From the NCBI GenBank assembly GCA_007922225.1, contig ML680037.1, forward strand, positions 2,648,876 through 2,712,875: a DNA stretch of 64,000 nt, in the 5' to 3' direction. The first letter of the stretch is position 1. Each line of letters begins with the position of its first letter. The notes under the pieces were generated by a model. The model did not search any database and was not told the origin of the DNA. It saw nothing but the letters and a program-made list of their open reading frames with translations. Of this stretch, positions 46,562 to 58,180 are shown piece by piece. Source of the DNA: Emydura subglobosa (Eukaryota > Chordata > Testudines > Chelidae). Position numbers and translations under genes: made by a program.

Positions 46562-49500
46562 AGTGCCTACAGTCTCTATCTAATGCTAAACATTTCACAC
46601 ATACTAGACAATAAGCTAGAAGAACAAGTCAGCATAAATATGCATTATCATTTATTTTAGAGAAGTATCAGTTAATTTAAAGACAGTCCCTTCCCCAGCT
46701 CTGAACTCCCATGTGTGTGTTTGTTGTAGTTGTTGTTTTTAAACCTTAAATGCATATATGTGCACCTTTGTGCAAAGGTTATTTTACAAATAAATGTCAC
46801 TTCATATTTCTAAGTCTGAATGCCTCCATTTCAAACTTCGCTTGTTTGTGCATGTCAAATGTTTTCCATTAAATATTTCAGTTCCTTTTTCTTCTTTCTT
46901 TTTAAAAATTGTCTGATTAATAGCTATATACCTTATTCGACATCTAGAGTCAACAGACAAATGAAAAAAGAGAAATTGCAGGACTACCAGGTATAGTGCT
47001 CATTCAGTTCTATCAGAGCGATGAAAATATTTATACAGGCAAAAACAATGTGCATTTTCTGCAGCATTCAAGCAACCTGTCAACACACACAATATGTGAT
47101 AGGTGTTCAGGAACCATAACATGATCAATACATTTATAAATGTCCCTAGTATAAATGCTTAGCTACACAGAGGCACAGATAGAAGGCCTTCATGATTTGG
47201 CCCCTAGTATGTAAGATTAGAGAATTAAAAAAAACAAATCTGTTAACTTCATCTGAACCAAAATTCTCCTCCCAGAACTGCACAGACTGTCTCTGCTCTC
47301 TCAGACTGGCACTATTCTGCTCTTCTTATGTGCATGAGTCCTGTTTTCTGAAAGGAGATCTTTTTTCTTTATTGTTTTTCAATACATCAGTACAAATGGT
47401 GTTGCCAAATCATCTTTATACAGAGACAGATACAATCTCATATAGCACAGATTATCTAAATAAATAGGGCTTGATTTAGGGGGCTTCCGATTAACGTGCA
47501 CTTCTGCAACCCCAGGGGCAGCTGCACTAAAGGATTTCTGCCAGGTGTGTGCAGATTCTACCAGGGCATCATAGAAGCCCTGCAGGTAGCGGCTGCACAG
47601 GAATTGCTCTTTACACCAGTGCAAGTCAGGAATAACTCCACTAAAGTCAGTAGAGTTACACTGCTGTATAACATGATAAACAAGTATGAGCTAAAAAATC
47701 AGGCTCTATAAATTTACATCTTGGTTTTATATAACCTTAAAAGATAAAGCTAAGCAAAATCTATGATGTACTATGCTTTTATAGGTGCCCAGCCTGCTTC
47801 CACTGCAGTCAGTAGTAGATTTGCCATGACTACAGTAAGAGCAGGATCGGGCTGCATAATGACTCATTTACTCCATTTCATTCCCTCTCCAGCACTGGCA
47901 CTTCAGCTACTTTTTAAATGCAGTGACTTAGTGGTATCATCTCCGTTTTGGTTTATAAAATATTGTAGTGTGAATTTTTTACTTTTCATAAAATGAAAAG
48001 CAAGACAGTCCTTGTTGGATTCCTTTGCTCCTTCTCCCAATTACCAGTAGGGTCAAATCATCCCTTATTGGTCTATTCCTGCACAGAGAATGGGAAACTG
48101 CAGCTCTGAATTTATGGACTGTCCTTCCTTACTGGGGGTGGGAGGGTAGCAGGTTTTCCCCTGTACAATTGGAGGGAGGGATAGCTCTGAAACCCATGGA
48201 TTTTGGGAGTTCCTACAGAAGTCAAGGTACAGAGACCCTGTGTCTCCATGGCATCCTATAGAGTCTTATCATCCATAGCTTCCCCAGTAGGCTGTTGTCC
48301 CTCCTCACGCCCCTCCCTCATCCCCCAAAGGACAGGGGGATTGAACATCATATTAGGGCACTGTCATAAGTTTAAGTCAGCAGGCTCAGGAATAACTGAT
48401 GCCCGAAACCCTGTGGGGACGAGGGACTGGGGGACAATGCCCTGAAGGATGGCTGTGCCTCCCTATCCTTATCCTCCCACCCCCCTTCTGCTGTGTGAAG
48501 CTTGAACCTCCTTCATGGATCACTTGCGAACAGAATCCATGGGGTTGAGGGTAAGTGGAAGCATATTATGGAAGATCCCCTCACTGCCCAAAGGAATATA
48601 TTACATTTTGCTCCCCTCTCTTCAGGGAACTGAGACTTGGGGAGGGCAAGAAAGGGGGAGGAGGAAACTGATCCATAGTGTGTAAAATCATGGGAAGCAG
48701 GGAAGATTCACGTGCTTACTTGTGTCCTCTTTACACCCTCCTTTAGGCCAGGGACTGTGTATTTTTTTAGTTCCAGAAGCTTGTGACTGAAAACAGCTGC
48801 AGGATGAGTGGAAAAACACCACCTAAAAATAGCCCCAGTCCCAGAGCACAATGAGTATTGATGTTACTATGAGTATACGACTAGAGAGGTGATGACCAGG
48901 CTGGTATTTGCTAGTATGTCTAGCCCTGCCATATTTAGAATGAGTGTAGTAGGCCAGGAGGCCACTTCAGCATACGTAGGTACTTGGCTGCTTTGGATGG
49001 GATCCAAAGAGAGCTGCTCCAACAATAACAAATGAACATAGTATGTTCATAAATTGACTGTGAGGGAATCACCGCAGGAGATTACCATGTTCTGCAGAGA
49101 GCTGAGGATACATAGCTGCTGCATGAGGAAGACAAATCTCCTGCTGATTGTTTCCATTCAAAACATTTTCCCAAAATAAACTGTGGAAGAAATAATATCT
49201 GTTCTATTGGCCCTCCCCCGCTGGGAGGGGACCCACCACAAGGGTCCATATCTAAACTAAGACCACAGTTCCAGATAAACTGGTTTCTGATGCATTTTGA
49301 TCGCCCCACAAAGATGAGACCAATCTGCTCCAGGGCAGTTTTTAAAAATGAAAAAACCAGCCCAATTGCATTAGAAACCTCAGTTCATGTTCACCATCAC
49401 CGGCCCAAGAGAGTGCCATTTGCACCCCACCAACCTGCAAGAGCAGGTAGATCAGAGAGAGATACATCCCCAAGGACAATTGGTGGTGGGATCACTGCCT

Positions 49501-50893
49501 CCCTAGCTCAGGGGGAGAGCAGCTTTACATGCTGTATGGGGTTGTCTAGGAGCCCTGTCAGTGGAGGAACTGAATCAGCAGGTAGTTTCTTCCAGCCAGC
49601 CTGTTCCTGACTCACCCACTCTTTGGCCTAGCTTCATTCCTTCATGGCTTGGGCCTTCCTATTATTCATGCTGCACTGATCTTCTCCATGTCCCCAGGAG
49701 AGGAGGGATTGTGGGTTGACGGCTGCACTGTGTCCCAGCTCCAGACAGAATTACTGTCTCAGAGTCCACATCCCTGTTAGTGACTTGAGCCCCAGTTTTA
49801 AAGATGGATGCTGACTTCAGTTCCTCATTCTGTGCTGATAAGGGCTTTATTTCTATCTTCATTCTCATTTCCTTTTACATGCCTTGGAAATGCTAAGAAC
49901 ACATTCACTGAATAGTGGAAATCCACAGCAGAGTGGCCCTGGCATGAGTTTCCTGCTAGTTTCTATGCCAACTATAGCTTGAATATGAGATTTGTCTTTC
50001 AGGAGAGGGGACAGGGGCTGGGGGGATTGCTACCTGATAAGCAAGTCAAGAGGATGGCTTCTCCAAAGAGCTGCTAGAGAAATATCCCTTAACAATGAAT
50101 ACCTCCATCCCTCTCCCCTGAACAATTCTGAGAAACTCAGCATTTATTAAACTTCTAACAGATTGTTACTTTATTACAGATTTGCCCTAGAATATTCCAA
50201 TTATAAAGAACCATTAATTAAGGCCTGAATATACACCATTAATTAAAAGACTTCCTCACACAACCTTTTTCTAATACCTGGACTTGATTCTACAAGATGT
50301 GTGGTACCCTGCACTCCCATTCACTTCACTGGGAGTTGAAGCTATTTAGGAACTCACAGGAGGTACTCCTCACCTTGTGGGATTTGTTTGCTCTGCCTAT
50401 GTATTTTTAAAATGTGTTGTTTTCCCTCAAAACAAGTGCCTCAAAGCCAAGCTCCTTCCCCCTCTTAATAAGCACAAGAAAGCCTTTCCCCCACTGAAGA
50501 TACTTCCCCTTTATTCTTATGAAAACTGACAATTGCCAGGGTTTAATCTGTCAAGGGTGCATTATCCCAGTAGATCAAGGAAATATTCTGAATAATGCAC
50601 TATGAATGACACCCCTTAATTCTCCACTCATGATTGCTAAGAAACCCTGTGGAGTTCACTAACTACCCAGTTCTGAAATTACAGAGCTGGCTACAATCAG
50701 AGAGACTATACCTTGCCTCTCACTGCCCTATCCTAGGTAGTGGATGTTTCCTGCCTCCTGTTACAAGAAGTGCTGAGAACTGGGGGAGTGGATGTGCCTA
50801 GTGACCCCCTCAAAGATCTGCAGAGAGGTGGAAATGAGTTAGTGACTTTATGAATCTGGCCCTATGGCAGGGGAAATATATGTTGACCACTCC
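46562..50893. other. Mostly unassigned; short hairpin repeat copy 3 at 47789-47854
   Basis: 47789-47854 (CCAGCCTGCTTCCACTGCAG ... GTAAGAGCAGGATCGGGCT) is an inverted pair of the AAATCCTGGCC-type family. 50283-50375 shows similar old palindromic style. No coding motif in the rest of the 4.3 kb. Confidence 0.4.
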
Positions 50894-50966
50894 TGAATCA
50901 TGGAAATATAGTGTTGGAAGGGACCTCAAGAGACTATTTAGTACATCCTCCCATGCTAAGGCAGAA

Positions 50967-52235
50967 TTAACTAGACCCAGACCATCCCTGACAGAAGCTG
51001 TCTGACCTTTTCTTAAAAACTTCCAAAGACAGGGATTCCACAACCTCCTTAATTAATCTGTTCCAGTGCTTAACTATCCTTATAGTTAGAAAGGTTTTCC
51101 TAATATTTAACCTAAGGCTCCCTTGCTGAACTTTAAACCAATAACTTGTCCGACCTTCAGTGGACATGGAGAAAAATTGATCACTATCCTCTTTATAACA
51201 GCCCTTAACATATTTGAAGACTTATCAGGGCCACTCCTTCAGTTTTCTTTTTGCAAGACTAAACATGACCATTTTTTTTATCCTTTCCTCCTGGGTCAGG
51301 TTTTCTAAATCTTTTATCATTGTTGTTGTTCTCCTCTGGACTCTTTCCAATTGATCTACATCTTTCCTAAAGTGTGGCACCCAAAATTGGACATAATACT
51401 CTAGTTGAGACCTCACTAGTGCCAAGCAGAGAAGGACAATTATTGCCCCTGGCTTACGTATAACACTCCTTTTAATACACCCTGGAATGATATTTGCATT
51501 TTTTACATCTGCATCACAGTTGGTTCATATGCAATTTGTGATCCACTGGACCCCTAAATCCTTTTCAGTAGTACTGCTACCTAGTCAAGCAATCCTAATC
51601 TTGTAGCTGTGCATTTGATTTTTCTTTTCTAAGTGAAGTGCTTTGCAGTGGTCTTTATTGAATTTAATTTTATCAATTTCGGATCAACTCTTCTATTTAT
51701 GAAGGTCATTTTGAATTCTAATCCTGTCCTACAAGTGCTTGTCTGGTACTACCTGCAAATTTTATGTGTGCACTCTCCACTCCATAATCCAAGTCATTAA
51801 TGAAAATATTGACCAGTACAGACCCAATACAGATCACTGTGGATATGCCCTCCCAGTTTCACAGTGAATTATTGATAACTACTCTAAGGCTTGGGTTTAC
51901 ACTGCCTGCGGATTTCGGAGCAAGCTAAGATAAGATAAGCAAGCTACGTAACATATCTTGTGTATATTCCGTCAACTTCCTAAGTTCCACTTACTGCGGC
52001 ATCCCCACTGTGCTGTGCCGACGGGAAATGCCCTCCGGTCGACACAGTGTTATTCTTCTTGTGGGGGCTGGATTAATGGTGTCGACTTCCGGGTTCGATT
52101 GAGTGGGTCTCCAGTGCTACTCAGTCAATCCTGCAGAATCAATCCTGCACTGCCAACAATGCCACCGACTGTATAAACATACCCTGAGTATTTGGCCCCC
52201 CCCCCCCCCAAATCAGTTATGCACTTACCTGAAAA
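50967..52235 (-). pseudogene. CR1 ORF2 remnant (RT and C-terminus)
   Basis: Recognisable segments in order on -: R*VHN*F (52230-52210), VVINNSL*NWEGIS (about 51884-51845), NIFINDLDYG (about 51810-51780), SEIDKIKFNKDHCKALHL (about 51685-51630), ALVRSQLEYYVQFWVPHFRK (from 51422), and LRLNIRKTFLTIRIVKHWNR (about 51115-51055). They match the corresponding parts of the intact CR1 at 7445-8554. The FADD block is lost. Many stops and indels; no product expected. Confidence 0.85.
51885..52187 (+). mobile_element. MITE family B (copy 2), inserted in CR1
   Basis: The element is 51888-52184. Start GGCTTGGGTTTACACTGCC and end GTATAAACATACCC are related inverted ends. It shares CGATTGAGTGGGTCTC and TGCCACCGACTGTATAAACA with the copy at 43220-43481. 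Flanking trinucleotides TAA (51885-51887) and TGA (52185-52187) fit a 3-bp TWA-like Harbinger target duplication with one change. Confidence 0.72.
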
Positions 52236-55200
52236 AAGTCTAATGACAGGGAGTGTAGTTGGGTAGGCAAACAGCATTAGCCCAGTTCCACGGAACTTCT
52301 GTGATGCTGAGCCGAAATGTATAGGCTTGGGAAGAAATTATTTCAGTGTCTAATCTGAGACTAGAGTACAGGAGTTGCTGGCTCCCATGTTTGTGTGACT
52401 TAGTCCTGCACATCTTAAATGTGATTTAAGAAACACAAATGCAAAGAGAAGCCTCATTTCTCAAAGTCACTGACACTAGTGAGAGGTGCTGTGCAGCATC
52501 AACTTCCACCGAAACACTCCAGTTAAAAGTGTTAAGCAAAGCACAAACCACTGGTCTGGAAAGACTGTGGCTCAAAGGCTCTCTTGAAACAGTGGCCAGC
52601 ATTTGAAAAACATCTTGGTAACTTTAGTAAAAGGAATGTTTTGTGCAGAGATGGGCAAATAAAGTAAAGTCATTTTCAGGAGTATTTTAGGATTTTAAAA
52701 AAAATTTACTTCCATCAGGTTCATGTCCCCTCTTGTTGTTTGTTTTCTGAAAACATTCAAGAGCAGCCCACTTTCCAGGCACTAATATTTGCTGAAAATG
52801 AATTTCTAAGCTGACAGCGATTGTCTGCTCCTCAGATCAGGGAGCAAAACAGTACCAGGTGACCTAGCTGACTAATTGGAACTAAGAAATACAATTTGAA
52901 TTTAAAATATGTGCAATTAAACCATTTACTAAAAAAAATATAGGTCTGTGTTGAATAAGTATGAATAATGAATAAGTCCAAAGTAACTGCAATCTGCTCA
53001 GAGATTTTTTGTGGGAAGGAAAAGAAGTTAGTGCTTGATGTGAATTATTTGCTCAACTCTATCATTTTGCTAAAATAGCCTTTACTAAGAGCAAAACCAA
53101 ATGAAACAGAGATGTCTGCTTGGTAAATGATTCAGGCATTGGTAAGCCTGTTTCTTGAACATGCGGATTGTGAAAAAATGGCAAAAATCTATGCCCAAAG
53201 CAGATTAAATAAAGCCATGTGACAAAATTTGTCCTGTAAATGATAACCCATAAGTGGCAACACTAGAGGAAAATACATTAGTCATAAACTTTGAATTACT
53301 GTAGCTAATAGAGAGCTGAGACTAGAGCTATGCAAAACTCAGTGTGTTGTTGAGCTTGCAGGCATTATATGTAAATCAAACATGAAAGGACATTTTTACA
53401 TCATTTGCGCTCCTTGAGTTTTGTTTTGGGTTTGGAGTTTAAGCAAAGTGGAAAACTGCATCTACGTGCAGTGTTGCAACTACGTGAAACCACCAGGTTC
53501 AAATAGTTTTGACATGGAACTATCAACTGGCTTAGGTTCTTATGAAACCAGAAGAGGTTTCTCTCAAAGGGTTCATGAGCCTTTACAAACCTTTCAAAGA
53601 ACCTCTGCTAAGTGTTGAGTTTGTCGTGAAACCCAAAGGCAGGCGGAGTCTCACGTGGCTTTAGGATTTAATTGTTCAGAACAACTCTAATAGAACCCCC
53701 AGTAGAAAAGCATAAAAGATAAATGCTGTGGAGGAGATGATCTTTCTCCCTGGCTCCATACCTCTATACAAGCTGGAAAAGATAAGAAATGGAGATAGGG
53801 AAGGGGAGAAGTGGGTGGGCCAAAAAACGACAATAATAAAAAGGTTCAGGTAAGTTAGAAATAGGTGAAACTATGACTTCTAAATACAATGTTCAACTGA
53901 ACTGAACCCTCAAACTTTTGGACCCCATAACGAGATATTTAGTGAGAGAATAATTTATATCTCCACTCACTTGTCTGCAATACAACATCAAGTGTTTCTC
54001 CAACTGTGCACTAGACATCACATTAGCCTGAATGCTGAGTAACAGAGTTAATTAAGTGCATATACAACATGGAAATCAGACCTTTCTTCCCATGTTCTGA
54101 ATTTTATTCAATGGAGTCTCCAGAGACTGGCCTTCTGGCAGTTGTAATCAGGCACCTAATTTTGTTATCTATCACTGCTGAATCTGCATACAGTCTACTG
54201 GAAAACATACCTCTCTGGGGCTTCAGGGTGCTGCTGTAGTCAGCAGTCAGAAAGAGGCCAGGCCATCACCATAAAACAAATCTGACAATCCAATGTGAGA
54301 ATTACTTGTCACTCTCTGTCTTAATATGTAATGGGGGAAAGGGTGGAATATGGGGGTGGGGGTTGGACATCACCCTGCGCAGGGTTACATGGCGAGAGGG
54401 TCACAGTTTTCAAAGCTCTGCCCCTGGACACAAAGCTGATGGCCAGTGATGGGTTTCTAAGCTATTTTCTCACTAGCTTGTCCCACTCTGCAGAACCAGC
54501 CCCATGTAGGCACTGGCCTGACTTCTCTGCTAAAGCCTCTGCTCATGCTCCGTGGCAGGACTTATAAGCTGAGACATGGCTTTGGCTCTAGATAATACTT
54601 TCAGTCAGGAAGACTGTGTCCCTATTTATAAACGATGCCTAGATGAGAGCCGCTCGCTCTAATTAATTCTCACAAACTAATGATTCCAAAGAACTGGTTA
54701 GGTTGATCAATTTGTAAATAAAGATGCACAAAATCGAGGCAGTAAGGTCTGCAGGGAGTCATTGGGTTGATAACACTGGACCTGTCTGTTATGTTTGGAT
54801 ACTTGGAAGTTACTTGCACTCAGAGAGAAACCAGCAGACAGGCACACAGGAGCTGTAAACACACATGGACTGGGTTTATTCTCCTACTCTAAGATCAGAC
54901 AGACCTGGCTGAGCTATCCCATAATAGTCCAGCTCTGTTAGCTACGGCAAGCTAGGCAGGACACAAAATACACAACAGAGGCAAAACAGATGGAGGAGAC
55001 CACGGAGAGACAGGAAAGACATTGGGGTCAATTGGGAGACTAGAAGAAAACTTTTGGTGAGGTGAGCTGACCTGGATTGGGGCTCCATGAGAATTAAGCC
55101 CTCAGGAATCCTCCAGAATCCTCAAGCTGTTCCTAAGCAGACCGGCATTACAACAAAGTGTATCCATATGCAGTAAAAACTTTTTATTTCCCTTGCAGAT

Positions 55201-58051
55201 GTCCACTCAGCTGTGTAGATCAGGCAGAAAGTTCCCCATAGGACTGAAAGAGCAAAGCCTTAAAACTAGGGATGAATGAACCAGTTTATGTAGAAGAAGC
55301 ACTGTTGCAAACCTTTGCCCATTCCTCCTACTTAATCACCAATTCCTGTTAGAAGTGGGGGGGGTTAACTTTTTCTGAAAATATCCACTTGTGCCTCTGC
55401 ATGTCCTGGTTGGACCAAAATATGATGGGAGGCTTGTTTGACGCAATGTCTCACCCAACTAAGACTAGAAAGTGCTAGAAATGTTGCAGAGCAGCTTTTT
55501 CTCTCAAGATTTCCAGCACTTTTTTCTGCTCTTCGGATCTTATCTGACTCACTATGAAGTCAGTGTGAATGTTCAATAGGATCAGGATTGGGTCCTCTGT
55601 AATAGGGTCTTAATAGATGCAAATCTTATTAGAAATACCTTCTTTTCTAACAAGCATCAAGCTGTGCAAAGCTCCAGGGCTAAGCAAATTATACCTTAGC
55701 ATACTGGCTGAAATGGCAGAAGAGATTACTAGCCCAGTAATACAGGTTTTTAATTACTGCTTGCAAATGGGGTAGCACTGAGGGTCTGGTGAGAAGTAAA
55801 AATAATCACAGTATTGACAAACACTCTCAGTTTAAATCCTGCTCTAAAAATTCTTTTCTACTCAACATTAATAATCACCCATCGCAAACGGTTTAAACAA
55901 ATGTTAAATTTTTAATATTGATTGAGTTCTGGTAAAGGATGCTAGGTAGCAGTCCTGGAGATAGATGCACTGCATTTACCCATAGCATGGGTACAGAAGT
56001 AATATCAGTAGGAGAAGATTCTCCACATTGTCCAGCCAAAATGCTCAGCTCTGACCTAGGGAGATCATGTCCAGTGGTGAGATTAATAATGTCAGTGTCC
56101 ACCCGAGCAGCTAGTTGCTAGGAATTTAAACACACCATTTTGTGTGAGCTTTCCCCTACAAATACAACTGCAAAAATTCAACCTATGGAGCAAGGAATTC
56201 TAACAACATTGAAATACTTGTATAGATCTAAGGGCTCGCGGTGGTGTTGGTGAATGAAATGAGGAGAAGTCCTTACTTTTTGGAGAGTGGATAAAACAAA
56301 GTGAGGAGAATGGTTGTCGTTAGAGATATGATTAACTCTTACTATCAAAATTTGTTTAAGGTCTATCACCATTTTTAACAAGAGGATGGATTTGTCTGGT
56401 GCAGACAAAATGACAACTAACAAACTTTTGTCCAGCATTTGAGATGAATTAAAAAACATTGAGGTTTGAATCTGGTTAATTTTCATTTTCTCTGTTTTTC
56501 TGCCCTTCCTGGTTTTGTTTGAGACTGGAACTGGAAAAACCAGAACAAGGAAGTCTGTTCTCATAGCATTTACAATCTGGCTGGAATCAATAAGCGGCCT
56601 TTTTTTTAAATTGTAATTATGTTGTGATAGCACATTGAGGCCACAACCAAAAAGTCTGATTTTTAGAAAAAAAATAACTGCAAGTCAGCTGAATTACTCT
56701 AGATTTATGCCAGTGCATGTGAGGGCAGGAAGTGCCCCAGTTTGTTAAAAATGTAACAGCTACTAAACCAGAAACGAATAGTCCATGTTATTAACAGGAT
56801 CAGCCACTAATATGGTAACTGGTTCAGACCTGGTGGGATTAGCTCTTTTCTCGTTCACAGGATTTCTATGTTCTGTTAGGCCTGACAGAGCACTTTGTTT
56901 AACTGAAACCGAATGATGATCATATACTGCATATAACTGACAGACAAATCTCTTCTACTTTACCTAAAAGTAGATATTTTTCTAAAGCAATAAGAAAGGT
57001 AATCTCCTAGAAAAGAGCTGCTGCTATTTTATTACCATTAAAAAGAAGTATTTGAACACAGGTTATGTATATCTATTAAAGATGGGCTGAAACCAGATGT
57101 CCAATCCAAACAGCTCATGCTTTGAGAAAGTCTGGATGGATCCTGATCCAAATCCAAACTTTGGCTCAAGCCAGCATTGGGAAGAGACAACCTGCAATCT
57201 ACTGGATCTAAGCACCCCTGAATTAGAGGGAAAGTCAGAACAGGAGCCAGACCTGAACTTTGTGGTTCAAATCCATGTTAAATATATCCATGCTGGCAGA
57301 TCTACTGGGTGGAACTCAGACTCAAAACACTAGAAACCATGCAACCACCACTTTGAATGATGCAATAAGATACAGGAAAAGTAGCATGTGACTGTGCAAT
57401 TAAAAGGCCAGATTCTGCCCTCCTTTAGGCAGGTTTGCTTTGCACTGCAGGCACAAAGCCACCCAAAAATGCAGCTTAGTCACAGGATGATCCACTACAG
57501 TGAAGGGGACTCTCACGTGGCACAGAGATGCCATGCTGGCTCCTATACAAACCTGATCTTCCATCCTTCCCTCTGGCTGGCATGGGGTGGTGTGGTGGGG
57601 AATAGCTAAAGAGAAAAGAACATGGCAGGTCATCACAGTGGATTGCTGTATAGCTGTTTTTACTTATGCTGTGCGGCTGGTCCTGTGCAGACTGGCTCCA
57701 GGATCATTGGAACATAAAGAGAGCCTAGAGAATTATACCAGAGGATACTTTTTTGGAGAAGAGGATGTGGATGAGACGGGGAAGATTGCAAAAAATCTCC
57801 TACTGCTCAGCCTATAGAAAGCCTGGAGGTGGTTGTTTGCCCCTTCAAGCAGAAAAATCTAGTCAGAACACTGTATCATGTGATCAGTATCACTCTAGGT
57901 ACAGTGCTATACAGTAATTAACCAAATGCTGCATCCAGAACTCCATGATTTCAGTGGACCCTTGGCTGGACTTTCCCAGCACTCAGTTGTTGGCAAAGCC
58001 GCTGTTCTCGTTGAGGTGGATTAGATTTTAAAATGAAAATCTGGGAAAGCT
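52236..58051. other. Unassigned noncoding DNA
   Basis: Nearly 6 kb with no recognised element or exon. The longest open frame, 151 codons at 56633-56178 (-), is lysine-, serine- and isoleucine-rich without a family motif. 57110-57180 repeats GGATCC/CCAAA strings. C14 at 52196-52209 is just left of this stretch. Confidence 0.4.
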
Positions 58052-58180
58052 GTGAAGTGTTGGGCGGTGCTAATACCCAAACCTGACAGAGCCCCCTTCA
58101 ACTGTTCTAGTTACAGATCCATTTCCTTGATAAATGGAAACTGCCAAATCCTGGCTAAAGCACTGGCTGAGAGAATGGTA
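58052..58180 (+). pseudogene. L1-like LINE reverse transcriptase fragment
   Basis: One frame reads AVLIPKPDRAPFNCSSYRSI, then SLINGNCQILAKALAERM. This is the 'xVIPKPGKDP...SYRPISLLNxDxKILAKxLAxRL' segment at the start of the RT domain in L1-clade LINEs. Only about 43 codons are recognisable; no catalytic residues remain. L1 or Tx1 origin cannot be separated by eye. Confidence 0.7.

Larger units (their letters stand above)
50894..52235 (-). mobile_element. Old CR1 LINE, split by a MITE
   Basis: On - the element ends at about 50894 with the CR1 3' stretch (CTTGAGGTCCCTTCCAACAC...CATGATTC). Upstream it covers the RT thumb and palm to 51884, then, beyond a MITE (51888-52184), a short further piece (52186-52235). 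It is clearly more diverged than the CR1 at 7137-8639, with many stops. Confidence 0.85.
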
